Position numbers and translations under genes: made by a program. Shown one piece after another: positions 1 to 9,399 of a stretch of 64,000 nucleotides of DNA; within the stretch, counting starts at the first letter, position 1; every line of letters begins with the position of its first letter. The DNA comes from Thalassobaculum fulvum (GTDB lineage Bacteria > Pseudomonadota > Alphaproteobacteria > Thalassobaculales > Thalassobaculaceae), in NCBI RefSeq assembly GCF_014652915.1, contig NZ_BMZS01000015.1, positions 83,673 to 147,672 of the forward strand, written 5' to 3'. The notes under the pieces were generated by a model. It was not told the DNA's origin, searched no databases, and saw nothing but the letters and a program-made list of their open reading frames with translations.

Positions 1-323
1 TCGCCCTGCAGCGCTCGATGTTCGCGCTGCTGCTCGACCAGGAGCGGGCGCGCGCCAAGGCGGCGGCCGACGCGGCGGTGAAGGTCGCGTTCGACGCCTT
101 CGACAAACCGCTGCCCGAGACCTGGGCGGCGGAAAGGCTGAAGACCTTTGCGCCGGCGCCGATCGCCAATGCCCTGTCCGCGGCCCTGGATGCGGCCGAC
201 GAGCTGCAGAGCAACTACGAAGCGCTGGTGACCGGCGGTGACGGTTCGCTGAACCGGCTGCAGAACGCCCTCGCGCTGGTCGGCGCGGTGGTCACCGTCT
301 TCGAGTCCAACACGCAGCAGTGA
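1..323 (+). CDS. Small helical protein of unknown function, 5' end cut by the window edge
   Basis: The reading frame is open from base 3 with no stop before the first ATG at 18, so the true start probably lies left of the window. The visible part (about 107 residues) is rich in Ala, Leu, Asp and Glu and looks almost entirely alpha-helical. It has no signal peptide, Cys pair or catalytic motif that I recognise. Its stop codon overlaps the GTG start of the next gene (GTGA), which suggests translational coupling and a joint role with that equally small helical protein. Function unknown. Confidence 0.6.
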   Translation, partial: ALQRSMFALLLDQERARAKAAADAAVKVAFDAFDKPLPETWAAERLKTFAPAPIANALSAALDAADELQSNYEALVTGGDGSLNRLQNALALVGAVVTVFESNTQQ

Positions 324-664
324 GCGGGGCGACGGACATGGACGAGCAACAGAAGCTGAACGACGCCAAGGCGCAGATGCTCGCTACCAAGGCGACGCTC
401 GACGACCCGACCTACATTGCCGGCCTGACCCAGGACCAGCAGGACGACGCGATCGTCAAGTCGGCGTCGCTGTCGACCGCGATCGAGAAGATCGAGAACA
501 CCCAGATCGCCGCGATCGCCGACAAGGTGGCGGCCAACAGCGCGGAGCTTCAGAAGGCGACCGCCGATCTGGCCGCCGCCAACGCGCAGATCCAGAACGT
601 CACCGCCCTGCTCAAGGCCGCCGGCAGCCTGCTGTCCGTCGTCGGCCGGATCGTCGCCCTGTAG
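320..664 (+). CDS. Small coiled-coil-like protein of unknown function
   Basis: This is a 114-residue protein if it starts at the GTG that overlaps the previous stop; an in-frame ATG at 338 would give a 108-residue protein beginning MDEQQKLNDAK. Residues about 10-95 form long Ala/Lys/Glu/Gln-rich helices with heptad-like spacing, and the last 20 residues are hydrophobic (LLKAAGSLLSVVGRIVAL). That tail could be a membrane-touching or packing helix. I recognise no family. The four-base overlap with the upstream gene suggests that the two are made together. Confidence 0.6.
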   Translation: MSGATDMDEQQKLNDAKAQMLATKATLDDPTYIAGLTQDQQDDAIVKSASLSTAIEKIENTQIAAIADKVAANSAELQKATADLAAANAQIQNVTALLKAAGSLLSVVGRIVAL

Positions 665-671
665 GCACGGG

Positions 672-1556
672 TCAGGCGTCCGCCGCCTCGGCGACCAGCC
701 AGTCGCGGAAGGCCCGGACCGCCGTGCGGGTCCGGTTGCGCTCGAGGCACACCAGGTAGTTCGCCTCCAGGGCCGGGATATCGACCTCCGAGGCCCGCAG
801 CAGCCGGCCGCTCGCCAGGTCGTCGCGGACCAGCGCGCTGCGCCCCAGCATGATGCCCTGGCCGCCCAGCACGGCCTGCATGGCGACCGCGGTGTCGTCG
901 TATTCGGCCGCCGCCGGGCTCTCCTCCACCGGCAGGCCGGCGGCCGCGCGCCAGCGCCGCCAGTTGTCGTCGTCGTTGTGGTGCGAGTGGATGGCATGGC
1001 CCAGCAGGTCGAGCGGCAGGCGGCCCGGATGCCGGTCGAGGAACGAGGGTGCGTACACCGGGGTCAGGGTCTCGCGCAGGAAGCACTCGGCGTGCACCCC
1101 AGGCCAGTCGCCGCGGCCGTAGCGGATCGCGACGTCGACGTCCTCGCGGGTCAGGTCGACGACCCGGCGGGTGGTGAAGAACCGCACGTCGATCTCGGGG
1201 TGGCGGTCCAGGAACCGGGGCAGCCGGTGGATCAGCCAGTGGGCGGCGAACGACGGCAGCACGCTGATCGTCAGGGTCGACGGCCCGGCCCCGCGGCGCA
1301 CCCGGCGCACCCCGTCGGCCAGCGCGTCGAAGGCCTGCGCCACCACCGGGGCCAGCACGGCGCCGGCCTCGGTCGGGACCAGGCCGCGGGCGGTGCGCTC
1401 GAACACCGGCGTCCCGAGCCAAGCCTCCAGCGCCGCGATCTGCTTGCTGACGGCGCCGTGGGTGACGTGCAGGGCCTCGGCGGCACGGCTGAGGTTGCCG
1501 TGCCGGGCGGCGGCGTTGAAGGCCCGGAGGGTGTTCAGCGGCGGCAGCGGGGTCAT
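672..1556 (-). CDS. LysR-family transcriptional regulator (GcvA-like)
   Basis: This is a 294-residue DNA-binding regulator of standard LysR length. Residues 1-65 form the winged helix-turn-helix, including LNTLRAFNAAARHGNLSRAA and the recognition-helix region VTHGAVSKQIAALE. The rest is the substrate-binding domain. The LPPLNTLRAF start and the TxxGAVSxQI motif are typical of the GcvA subgroup. It is transcribed away from a glutathione S-transferase gene, and the 107-base gap contains an inverted repeat, so it probably controls that gene and itself. The effector cannot be read from the sequence. Its 3' end lies only 7 bases from the convergent small gene. Confidence 0.88.
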   Translation of the reverse strand: MTPLPPLNTLRAFNAAARHGNLSRAAEALHVTHGAVSKQIAALEAWLGTPVFERTARGLVPTEAGAVLAPVVAQAFDALADGVRRVRRGAGPSTLTISVLPSFAAHWLIHRLPRFLDRHPEIDVRFFTTRRVVDLTREDVDVAIRYGRGDWPGVHAECFLRETLTPVYAPSFLDRHPGRLPLDLLGHAIHSHHNDDDNWRRWRAAAGLPVEESPAAAEYDDTAVAMQAVLGGQGIMLGRSALVRDDLASGRLLRASEVDIPALEANYLVCLERNRTRTAVRAFRDWLVAEAADA

Positions 1557-1565
1557 GGCGTCACC

Positions 1566-1584
1566 CTGTGAGACATTTTCACAG
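1566..1584. promoter_or_regulatory. Inverted repeat, candidate LysR operator
   Basis: CTGTGA (1566-1571) and TCACAG (1579-1584) are perfect 6-bp arms separated by 7 bases. They lie directly upstream of the LysR start at 1556 and about 80 bases before the GST start. The position between divergent genes and the T...A dyad form fit a LysR binding site. This is inference from position and symmetry. Confidence 0.45.
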
Positions 1585-1663
1585 AGGTCGGAGAAACGAT
1601 CGCTTTTTCAAGGGCAGTATCGCGGGTAGATGTCGCCGGCTTTCAACCTCCGGAGAGGCCGTC

Positions 1664-2320
1664 ATGGACCGCTACCGACTGCTGATCGGCAACCGCAATC
1701 ATTCCTCCTGGTCGCTGCGCGGCTGGCTGGCGATGCGCCTGTCCGGGCTGCCGTTCGAGGTCGAAGTGGTGCCGCTGTTCCGCGACGACACCGCCGCCCG
1801 GATGGCGGCGTTCTCCGACGCCCCGGCGCGCGTCCCGGTCCTGCGGCGCGACGGCCCAGGAGGCGACCTCGTGGTCTGGGACAGCCTGGCGATCCTCGAG
1901 CACGCGGCCGAGCGGGCGCCGGAGGCCGGGCTGTGGCCGACCGACCCGGATCTCCGGGCCGAGGCGCGGGCGGTGGTGGCGGAGATGCATTCCGGGTTCA
2001 CGGCGCTGCGCACCCACATGCCGATGGCGATCCGCGAGCGCATCGATGGCCGCCAGGGACGGCCCGGCGTCCAGGCGGACATCGACCGGGTGTTCGCGTT
2101 GTGGCGTCGCTGCCTCGCCCGCCATGGCGGGCCGTTCCTGTTCGGCGACTGGTCGGCGGCCGACATCTTCTTCGCGCCGGTGGCGGCCCGTTTCCGCAGC
2201 TACCTTGTCCTTGTTCCGGAGGACCTGGCCCCCTACACCGAGGCCGTGGTGGCCCACCCGCATGTCCGCGAGTGGGAAGCCGAGGCGGTGCGCGAACCCT
2301 GGGTGGTGGAGATCGAGTGA
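1664..2320 (+). CDS. Glutathione S-transferase family protein
   Basis: This 218-residue protein has the thioredoxin-fold N-terminal GST domain (about 1-85) with the motif NHSSWSLRGWLAM, where Ser residues near the start are the usual glutathione-activating candidates in this subgroup. A helical C-terminal domain follows and contains FGDWSAADIFFAPV. The frame is open further upstream, but ATG 1664 is preferred because CGGAGAG lies about 6 bases before it and homology-like sequence begins there. It acts in the cytosol on electrophiles, with unknown substrate. It overlaps the following YbaK-like gene (TGATG), so the two form an operon probably controlled by the divergent LysR. Confidence 0.85.
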   Translation: MDRYRLLIGNRNHSSWSLRGWLAMRLSGLPFEVEVVPLFRDDTAARMAAFSDAPARVPVLRRDGPGGDLVVWDSLAILEHAAERAPEAGLWPTDPDLRAEARAVVAEMHSGFTALRTHMPMAIRERIDGRQGRPGVQADIDRVFALWRRCLARHGGPFLFGDWSAADIFFAPVAARFRSYLVLVPEDLAPYTEAVVAHPHVREWEAEAVREPWVVEIE

Positions 2321-2805
2321 TGGATACCCCGATGACCGACAGTCACGCCCGGCTGGTGGCGCATCTCGACGCGGCCGGTGCCGCCTACCGGATCGTCGAG
2401 CACGAGGCCGAGGGTCGCTCCGAGGAGATCAGCGTGATCCGCGGGAACCACCCCTCCCAGGCCCTGAAGGCGATGGTGGTGGCGCTCAAGGGAGGCGCCG
2501 CCGACTTCGGCCTGGCGGTGCTGCCGGGCGACCGGCGGGTCGACTTCGAGGCGTTGGCCCGGGCGTTCGGCGCCAGGAAGGTGCGGTTCGCCGCCCCCGA
2601 GGACGCTCAGCGCCTGACCGGCTGCGTCATGGGCTCGGTGCCGCCGTTCAGCTTCGACCCGGCGATGCCGCTGGTCGCCGACCCGGCGATCCAGGGCAAC
2701 CAGGAGGTCTGCTTCAACGCCGCCCGTCTCGACCGCTCGATCTTCATGCCGCTGGCCGACTACCTGAAGGCCGCCGCGCCGCGGCTGACGGCGTTCGCGG
2801 CCTGA
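2320..2805 (+). CDS. YbaK/ProX-type aminoacyl-tRNA deacylase domain protein
   Basis: This 161-residue protein has the size and pattern of stand-alone YbaK/EbsC editing domains: an N-terminal YRIVEHEAEGRSEEIS segment, a central KAMVVALKGG strand with the conserved lysine, and a C-terminal GSVPPFSF loop. These proteins hydrolyse misacylated tRNA (Cys-tRNA-Pro or Ala-tRNA-Pro). Which tRNA this one edits is not readable. The start codon overlaps the stop of the GST gene (TGATG), giving tight coupling. The gene ends where a 17-bp inverted repeat begins. Confidence 0.82.
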   Translation: MDTPMTDSHARLVAHLDAAGAAYRIVEHEAEGRSEEISVIRGNHPSQALKAMVVALKGGAADFGLAVLPGDRRVDFEALARAFGARKVRFAAPEDAQRLTGCVMGSVPPFSFDPAMPLVADPAIQGNQEVCFNAARLDRSIFMPLADYLKAAAPRLTAFAA

Positions 2806-2895
2806 CGGCCATGGGTCCCGGTTCGTCGCGGAGCGGCGGCACCCCTCGTTTCCTCATCCCGGGCGAGCGTAGCGAGACCCGGGACCCACGGCCGT
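2805..2895. repeat. Intergenic palindromic element, copy A
   Basis: Arms at 2805-2821 and 2879-2895 (ACGGCCATGGGTCCCGG and its complement with one mismatch) bound a 91-base element that exactly fills the gap between two convergent genes. The interior carries TCATCCCGGG and a small GCGAGCGTAGCGAG dyad. It shares the GGGTCCCGG and CATCCCGG cores with elements near 3.6, 13.7 and 20.3 kb. At this position it could also act as a two-way terminator. Confidence 0.7.
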
Positions 2896-3500
2896 CAGCC
2901 GCCGTCACTACCGAGTAGTGCCGCCACCCGGCTTCGCAACTCCGGAATCAGTTCTTCGCGCAGCCACGGGTTCTTGCGCTCGATGTTCATCGACCGCCAG
3001 GACGGGTGCGGCAGCGGCATGAAGCGCGGGCCGTACTCGCGCCACGCCGCCACGGTCTCGGTCAGGGTCCGCTTGCGGGCCTTCCCGAGGTAGCGCGCCT
3101 GGGCGTACATGCCGGCCAGCACGATCAGCTCGACGTTCGCCAGGTGCTCGAGCACCGGGTCGTGCCATGTGGCGGCGCATTCCGGGCGCGGCGGCGCGTC
3201 GCCGCCGTTCGGCAGCACCCCCGGATAGCAGAACCCCATCGGCACGATGGCGACGCGTGCGGCGTCGTAGAAGGTCTCGCGGTCGACCCCCATCCACTCG
3301 CGCAGCCGGTCGCCGGAGCGGTCGTTCCACGGGATACCGGTCTCGTGCACCCTGGTACCCGGCGCCTGGCCGACGATGAGGATGCGGGCGGTCGGCCGCA
3401 CCACCAGCACCGGGCGGGGCCCGAGCGGCAGGTGTTCGTCGCACAGCCGGCAGGCCCGGATGCGGGTCAGCAGCTCGTCCAGGCTCACTGTTCGCTCCAT
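2895..3500 (-). CDS. Uracil-DNA glycosylase family protein
   Basis: This 201-residue protein carries the UDG-fold motif ILIVGQAPGTRVHETG near residues 40-55, a central LIVLAGMYAQARYL strand and a C-terminal PLPHPSWRS motif that matches the leucine-loop His region of the superfamily. Such enzymes excise uracil or related bases. Four cysteines that would mark family-4 iron-sulfur enzymes are not clearly present, although CRLC occurs at the N terminus. I chose ATG 3500 because the upstream in-frame extension lies in the repeat element and is low-quality Pro/Arg-rich sequence. It could be a UDG-like protein without classic activity. Confidence 0.78.
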   Translation of the reverse strand: MERTVSLDELLTRIRACRLCDEHLPLGPRPVLVVRPTARILIVGQAPGTRVHETGIPWNDRSGDRLREWMGVDRETFYDAARVAIVPMGFCYPGVLPNGGDAPPRPECAATWHDPVLEHLANVELIVLAGMYAQARYLGKARKRTLTETVAAWREYGPRFMPLPHPSWRSMNIERKNPWLREELIPELRSRVAALLGSDGG

Positions 3501-3531
3501 TGCCGGGCCTTCGCCGCACCCCCGTCGCTGC

Positions 3532-3651
3532 GTGGGTCCCGGAGCCGGCCGCTCGTGCGGCCCCTCCGGGATGACGACGGGAATGGCATCGGTCACTTTC
3601 CTTCTCCGTCATCCCGGAGAAGGCGCGCGAGCGCCTGGCTCCGGGACCCAC
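3532..3651. repeat. Intergenic palindromic element, copy B
   Basis: Perfect 15-bp arms GTGGGTCCCGGAGCC (3532-3546) and its complement (3637-3651) enclose an inner dyad, CTCCGGGATGACG against CGTCATCCCGGAG. A second partial CCGGGACCCA follows at about 3660-3669. It lies between the sulfatase 3' end and the UDG-like gene start and belongs to the same family as copies A, C and D. Confidence 0.75.
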
Positions 3652-3687
3652 CCACCGCTCCGGGACCCAAGGGTTGTGCCGGAGCGG

Positions 3688-5202
3688 TCATTCCCCGCGC
3701 GGGAAGCGCTGGTTCTCCTCAAGGACGTTCAGGTCCATGTGGTTACGCATATAGCGCTCGGAAGCCCGTTGCAGCGGCTGGTAGTCCCAGGGGTAGTACG
3801 AGCCGTTGCGCAGCGCCTCGTAGACCACCTGGCGGCGGGCCTGGCTCTGCCGGACCTCGGCGTCGAACCGGGCGGTATCCCAGCGTTCGCGAACCCGGGC
3901 GGCGAACGCCGCGGCGGTGTCCGCATGGGCGGGATCGGCGGCCAGGTCGATGAGCTCGCGCGGATCGGCGTCGAGGTCGAACAGCTGCGGCGGATCCAGG
4001 TCGCAGTGGTTGTACTTCCAGCGGCCCTCGCGGATCGACACCATCGGCGCGTAGGAGCCCTCGGCGGCGTACTCCATCAGCACCGGCGCGCCGCGCTCGC
4101 CGCCCCCGGCCACCGGCGCCAGGTCGTGGCCGTCGGTCCAGGGCAGCACCTCGCCGAGGTCGATGCCGGCGAGCCCGGCCAGGGTCGGCACCACGTCGAG
4201 GGTCGAGACCGGGGCGTCGATCCGGCCCGCGGGCAGGCCGGGCGCGGCGACCATCAGCGGTACCCGGGACGAGCCCTCGAAGAAGCTCATCTTGAACCAC
4301 AGCCCGCGCTCGCCGAGCATGTCGCCGTGGTCGGACAGGAACACCACGACCGTGTTCTCGCGCATCCGGCAGCGCTCGAGCACGTCGAGCAGGGCCCCGA
4401 TCTTCTCGTCCAGGTAGGAGATGTTGGCGTAGTAGGCGCGCCGCGACCGGCGCACGTCCTCGGGCGTGATGTCGAACGTCTTGTAGTCGCTGGCCAGGTA
4501 CAGGCGCTGCGAGTGCGGGTCCTGGTCCTCGTAGGCGATCACCGGGACCGTCGGCTCCAGCTCGGGACAGTCGGCATACAGGTCCCAGAACCGCCGGCGC
4601 GCCACATAGGGATCGTGCGGGTGGGTGAAGCTGACGGTCAGGCACCAGGGCCGCGGGTCCTGGCCGCGCGCCAGGTCGTACAGCTTGCGCTCGGCGTGGT
4701 AGGCGACCTCGTCGTCGTACTCCATCTGGTTGCTGATCTCGGCGGTGCCGGCGCCGGTGACCGAGCCGAGGTTGTGATACCACCAGTCGATCCGCTCGCC
4801 GGGCTTTCGGTAGTCCGGGGTCCAGCCGAAATCGGCCGGGTAGATGTCGGTGGTCAGCCGCTCCTCGAAGCCGTGCAACTGGTCCGGGCCGACGAAGTGC
4901 ATCTTGCCGGACAGGCAGGTCCGGTAGCCGGCGCGCCTGAGGTGGTGGGCGTAGGTCGGGATGTCGGACGCGAACTCGGCGGCGTTGTCGTAGACCCGGG
5001 TGCGCGACGGCAGCTGCCCGCTCATGAACGACGCCCGGCCCGGCGCGCACAGCGGGCTCGCGGTGTAGGCGTTGGCGAACCGGGTCGAGCGCTCCGCCAG
5101 CGCCCGCAGATGCGGCGCGTGCAGGAAGCCGGCCGGGCCATCCGGGAACAGCGTGCCGTTCAGCTGGTCGACCATCAGGATCAGGATGTTGGGGCGGGGC
5201 AT
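3688..5202 (-). CDS. betC: Choline-sulfatase-type sulfatase
   Basis: This 504-residue alkaline-phosphatase-superfamily enzyme hydrolyses a sulfate ester. The metal-binding start PNILILMVDQLNG and the formylglycine motif CAPGR (C-x-P-x-R) within LCAPGRASFMSG are intact. HPHDPY and FLSDHGDMLGERG give further active-site residues. The DQLNGTLFPDG start, GKMHFVGPDQLHGFEERLT and the long C-terminal tail match choline-sulfatases, which release choline for osmoprotection. ATG 5202 is preferred over an upstream frame extension because GGAG lies 8 bases before it. No bet genes are beside it, so the substrate call is less certain than the family. It has no signal peptide, so it is cytoplasmic, and a sulfatase-modifying enzyme must be encoded elsewhere. 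Confidence 0.85.
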   Translation of the reverse strand: MPRPNILILMVDQLNGTLFPDGPAGFLHAPHLRALAERSTRFANAYTASPLCAPGRASFMSGQLPSRTRVYDNAAEFASDIPTYAHHLRRAGYRTCLSGKMHFVGPDQLHGFEERLTTDIYPADFGWTPDYRKPGERIDWWYHNLGSVTGAGTAEISNQMEYDDEVAYHAERKLYDLARGQDPRPWCLTVSFTHPHDPYVARRRFWDLYADCPELEPTVPVIAYEDQDPHSQRLYLASDYKTFDITPEDVRRSRRAYYANISYLDEKIGALLDVLERCRMRENTVVVFLSDHGDMLGERGLWFKMSFFEGSSRVPLMVAAPGLPAGRIDAPVSTLDVVPTLAGLAGIDLGEVLPWTDGHDLAPVAGGGERGAPVLMEYAAEGSYAPMVSIREGRWKYNHCDLDPPQLFDLDADPRELIDLAADPAHADTAAAFAARVRERWDTARFDAEVRQSQARRQVVYEALRNGSYYPWDYQPLQRASERYMRNHMDLNVLEENQRFPRGE

Positions 5203-5294
5203 GGCGGGTTCTCCGTCGTGACTGCGGGCAGCTTGGATCCGGTGCATGGAGAAGCTGTCCCAAGGGCGACGGCCGCCGGTTCCCGACCGGCTGC

Positions 5295-5300
5295 TTGACA
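5295..5300 (+). promoter_or_regulatory. Possible -35 element of the metY transcript
   Basis: A perfect TTGACA lies about 30 bases before the riboswitch. The -10 region at 16-18 bases spacing is GC-rich and poor, so this is only a candidate promoter. Confidence 0.3.
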
Positions 5301-5327
5301 TCGCCGCCCCCTCGTTGTTCCCTCGTC

Positions 5328-5386
5328 GCACCGCGCCGATTTGAGCCTCCAGCTTGCGGGCGCGTTACAAATGCAGCTAAAGCGGC
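5328..5386 (+). ncRNA. SAM-II riboswitch
   Basis: The segment matches the SAM-II (metA motif) pattern: GATTTGAGCC, then AGCTTGC, then a GGGCGCG stem strand, then AAATGCAGCTAAAG. Stem P1 pairs CGCGCC (5332-5337) with GGCGCG (5359-5364). The pseudoknot pairs AGCTTGC (5351-5357) with GCAGCT (5373-5378) with one bulged T. SAM-II elements bind S-adenosylmethionine and shut off methionine-synthesis genes in alphaproteobacteria, and here metY follows. A terminator begins 12 bases downstream. Confidence 0.85.
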
Positions 5387-5397
5387 GGTCGGGTCGG

Positions 5398-5427
5398 AAC
5401 CCGCCGCGAGCTCGTGGCGGGTTTTTT
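5398..5427 (+). terminator. Rho-independent terminator behind the SAM-II riboswitch
   Basis: AACCCGCC (5398-5405) pairs with GGCGGGTT (5416-5423) around a 10-base loop and runs into TTTTTT (5422-5427). It lies between the riboswitch and metY, so it is best read as an attenuator. A competing hairpin, CGGGT (5390-5394) with ACCCG (5399-5403), would disrupt the terminator stem. Confidence 0.85.
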
Positions 5428-5509
5428 GTTGCCCGCTCGGCTTGCGGGCTCCGGCCTTTCCGCGCGGCGGCCGTGTTTGGTCCCCTGAACCGCTAAAACG
5501 GAGCGACCG

Positions 5510-6823
<1,314 letters not shown>

Positions 6824-6840
6824 GGTTGTCGAACGAGAGA

Positions 6841-6880
6841 CGTCGACCGGCGGGGCGCGTGCGGCAGCCGCCGGTCGACG
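6841..6880. terminator. Bidirectional terminator-like hairpin
   Basis: A perfect 13-bp stem pairs CGTCGACCGGCGG (6841-6853) with its complement (6868-6880) around a 14-base loop. It sits in the 61-base gap between convergent metY and the hemerythrin-like gene. No U tract follows on either strand. Confidence 0.6.
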
Positions 6881-6884
6881 ACGA

Positions 6885-7325
6885 TCAGGCGGCCGCCGGT
6901 GGCGCGTCCGCGGCGTCCCACCGGTTCTCGCCGCTCAGGAAGTAGCGGCCGCCGAGCTGGTGGCGCAGCCGCAGCGGATGGCGCTCGCTCAAGGCCGGAA
7001 ACACGCCGGTTTCTTGGGCGAGGGCATGATCCTCGATGATCCGGGCGACCTTGCGGGCCGCCTTGGCGACCCTACCGGCGGTCGGCCCGCCCTCCGCCGC
7101 CATGACCAGATCGAATGACGCGCTCAGTTCGTCGGGCGCCGCCCGGACGCCGAGTTCCCCGAGCACCTCGCGCTCCATCCGGTCGTGATGGACGAGGGCT
7201 CGCCGGAACCGATGCAGGCGATCGGGCCATTCTGACCGGTCCGTCGCGGCGGTGACGGCCAGTGTCTGGGCCGATTCCAGCAGGCGGGAGTGCTGGGTCT
7301 CGAAAAGCAGGAGCACGCACGGCAT
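6885..7325 (-). CDS. Hemerythrin HHE-domain protein
   Basis: This 146-residue four-helix protein has the spacing of HHE cation-binding domains: an early His (FETQHSRLLES), a second site HHDRMEREVLGEL with the His/Glu pair, and IIEDHALAQETGVFP with a further His and Glu. Such proteins bind a di-iron centre and sense or carry oxygen or nitric oxide. I prefer ATG 7325 over the GTG directly before it. The last 20 residues are not part of the domain. It is monocistronic and convergent with metY. Confidence 0.75.
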   Translation of the reverse strand: MPCVLLLFETQHSRLLESAQTLAVTAATDRSEWPDRLHRFRRALVHHDRMEREVLGELGVRAAPDELSASFDLVMAAEGGPTAGRVAKAARKVARIIEDHALAQETGVFPALSERHPLRLRHQLGGRYFLSGENRWDAADAPPAAA

Positions 7326-7464
7326 CACAGGTCCCCCTCATAGGCGAGCGTCCACCTGGATTGCGGGGCCCGGCATTGTGGCTGGGGCGGCACCGCGATA
7401 CTCGGAGCGCCGCTACCCAAATTAGACGAGTATATGGTGCTTCTCGACCCTGGGGGGTACCGCG

Positions 7465-8088
7465 CTACATTGTCGCGGCGGCCACAAACTCCACTCCGGC
7501 GGTCGCCATCTCCTTCATCGCCGCTTCGAGCGAGCCGTTCAGGTCGATCGCCCGGCAGCCGTCGGTGACCACGGTAGTGGTGAAGCCGAGCCGGCGGGCG
7601 TCGAGGGCCGAGTAGGCGACGCAGAAATCGGTCGCCAGCCCGACCAGCACCACGCTCTCGAAGCCGCGGTCGCGCAGGTAGCCGGCAAGGCCGGTCGGGG
7701 TCGTGCGGTCGTTCTCGAAGAAGGCCGAGTAGGAGTCGATCGCCGCCCGGAAGCCCTTGCGGACGATCAGCTCGGCGCCGTCCAGCGCTAGGTCGCGGTG
7801 GAAGGCGGCGCCGCCGGTGCCCTGCACGCAGTGGTCCGGCCACAGCACCTGGGTGCCGTACGGCATCTCGACCGTCTCGAACGGCGCCTTGCCGGGATGC
7901 GAGCTGGCGAACGACGAGTGGCCGGCCGGGTGCCAGTCCTGGGTGAGGATGCGGTGGGCGAAGCGCTCCGACAGCCGATTGACCACCGGCACCACCGCGT
8001 CACCGTCCGGCACCGCCAGCGCACCGCCCGGGCAGAAATCGTTCTGCACGTCGACGACGATCAGCATGTCGGTCTCTCGGGCGGCCAT
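7465..8088 (-). CDS. pncA: Nicotinamidase (isochorismatase-family hydrolase)
   Basis: This 207-residue enzyme converts nicotinamide to nicotinate in NAD salvage. The motif MLIVVDVQNDFCPGGALAV holds the catalytic Asp, TQDWHPAGH the metal-binding Asp/His pair, LIVRKGF the catalytic Lys, and ATDFCVAYSA the nucleophilic Cys preceded by the usual Asp. ATG 8088 has AGGAG at a good distance; an alternative Met at residue 8 is possible. It is transcribed away from an amide/amino-acid-type ABC importer operon, which may supply its substrate, though that link is inference. Confidence 0.9.
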   Translation of the reverse strand: MAARETDMLIVVDVQNDFCPGGALAVPDGDAVVPVVNRLSERFAHRILTQDWHPAGHSSFASSHPGKAPFETVEMPYGTQVLWPDHCVQGTGGAAFHRDLALDGAELIVRKGFRAAIDSYSAFFENDRTTPTGLAGYLRDRGFESVVLVGLATDFCVAYSALDARRLGFTTTVVTDGCRAIDLNGSLEAAMKEMATAGVEFVAAATM

Positions 8089-8229
8089 GGGGGATCTCCT
8101 GCGATTGCCGTTGTGGCGCCGGGCGCGCGGGTCTATCGTTTTCATTAACCACGACATTTCAACCGCGGAAGCGGAATCTTCGGAGGAAACCCCACCGGCC
8201 GGCGGGCGCAACAGGGGAAGGCGGGACTC

Positions 8230-9399
8230 ATGACGAAGCTGACACGTCGCGACGTACTGAAGGCGGGAACCGCGGTGGCCGCGGTCGCCGCAGGGCTGCC
8301 GATGCCGGCTGTGCGGGCCGCCGAGCCGATCAGGATCGGCGCGGTGCTGCCGTTCTCCGGCGGGCTCGAACTGTTCGGCAACCAGGCCAAGCTCGGCCTC
8401 GACCTGGCGCTGGCCGAGATCAACGGCGCCGGCGGCATCCTCGGCCGGCCGGTCGAGCTGCTGTACGAGGACAACAAGACCGATCCGAAGACCTCGGTCG
8501 AGCGCGCGACCTCGCTGATCCGGCGCGACCAGGTGCTGGCGATCACCGGGCCGATCACCTCGAACGCCCGCGACGCCATGATGCCGACCATGAGCCGGTC
8601 GAAGGTGCCGCTGCTGTACGCCACCAACTACGAGGGCGGCGGCTGCGACCGCTACCTGTTCGCCTTCAACACCGTGCCGAACCAGGAGCTGGAGAAGCTG
8701 CTGCCGGTGATGAAGCAGAAGGCCGGCACCAGCTTCTACATGTTCGGCGCCGACTACGTCTGGCCGCAGAAGATGTTCGCCACCGCCAAGACCCTGGTCG
8801 AGGGCATGGGCGGTACCGTCGCCGGCACCGAGTTCACGCCGTGGGGCGTCAAGGACTTCGCGCCGGTGATCCGCCGGATCAAGGAGTCCGGCGCCAAGGT
8901 GCTGGTGTTCGCGCTGCCGGGTGCCGACGGCATCACCTTCATCAAGCAGGCCGAGGACCTCGGCCTGATGAAGGATGTCACGGTGGCGTTCCTCGGCTTC
9001 GCCGAGACCTATCTCGGCGCCTTCGGCCCCGGTAAAGGCCAGAACATGTGGGTGACCGTGCCGTTCGCCGCCAGTCTCGACAATCCGGCGGTGCACGACT
9101 TCGTGCAGCGCGCCACCGCGGCCGCCGGCGGGCCGGTGCCGGTGTCGCACTACGCCTACACCCACCACACCGCGCTGAAGGCGGTGAAGGACGCGCTGGA
9201 GAAGGTCGGCAAGGTCGACCGCGAGGCGCTGGTCGACGGCCTTGAGGGCCTCTCCTTCGGAACCTCGGTCGGCCCGATCAGCATCGGCGCCAAGGACCAC
9301 CACGTCAGCATGCCGATGTTCCTGGCCAAGACCGAGGGCGAGGGGCTGGTCGTGGTCGACCAGCTCGGCGTGATCGCGCCGAACGCGGGGTGCTCCTGA
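8230..9399 (+). CDS. Periplasmic substrate-binding protein of a Urt/Liv-type ABC importer
   Basis: This 389-residue protein starts with a Tat-type signal, TRRDVLKAG followed by an Ala-rich hydrophobic run and cleavage near AVRAAEP (residues about 29-31). The mature part is a Peripla_BP_5/6 domain (IGAVLPFSGGLELFGNQAKLG, INGAGGILGRPVELLYEDNKTDP). The NYEGGGCDRYLFAFNTVPNQ region is closer to the amide/urea binders (AmiC/UrtA) than to LivJ. It is the first gene of a five-gene operon, with AGGGGAAGG upstream of the ATG. The ligand is unknown; urea, short amides or branched amino acids are all possible. Confidence 0.87.
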   Translation: MTKLTRRDVLKAGTAVAAVAAGLPMPAVRAAEPIRIGAVLPFSGGLELFGNQAKLGLDLALAEINGAGGILGRPVELLYEDNKTDPKTSVERATSLIRRDQVLAITGPITSNARDAMMPTMSRSKVPLLYATNYEGGGCDRYLFAFNTVPNQELEKLLPVMKQKAGTSFYMFGADYVWPQKMFATAKTLVEGMGGTVAGTEFTPWGVKDFAPVIRRIKESGAKVLVFALPGADGITFIKQAEDLGLMKDVTVAFLGFAETYLGAFGPGKGQNMWVTVPFAASLDNPAVHDFVQRATAAAGGPVPVSHYAYTHHTALKAVKDALEKVGKVDREALVDGLEGLSFGTSVGPISIGAKDHHVSMPMFLAKTEGEGLVVVDQLGVIAPNAGCS

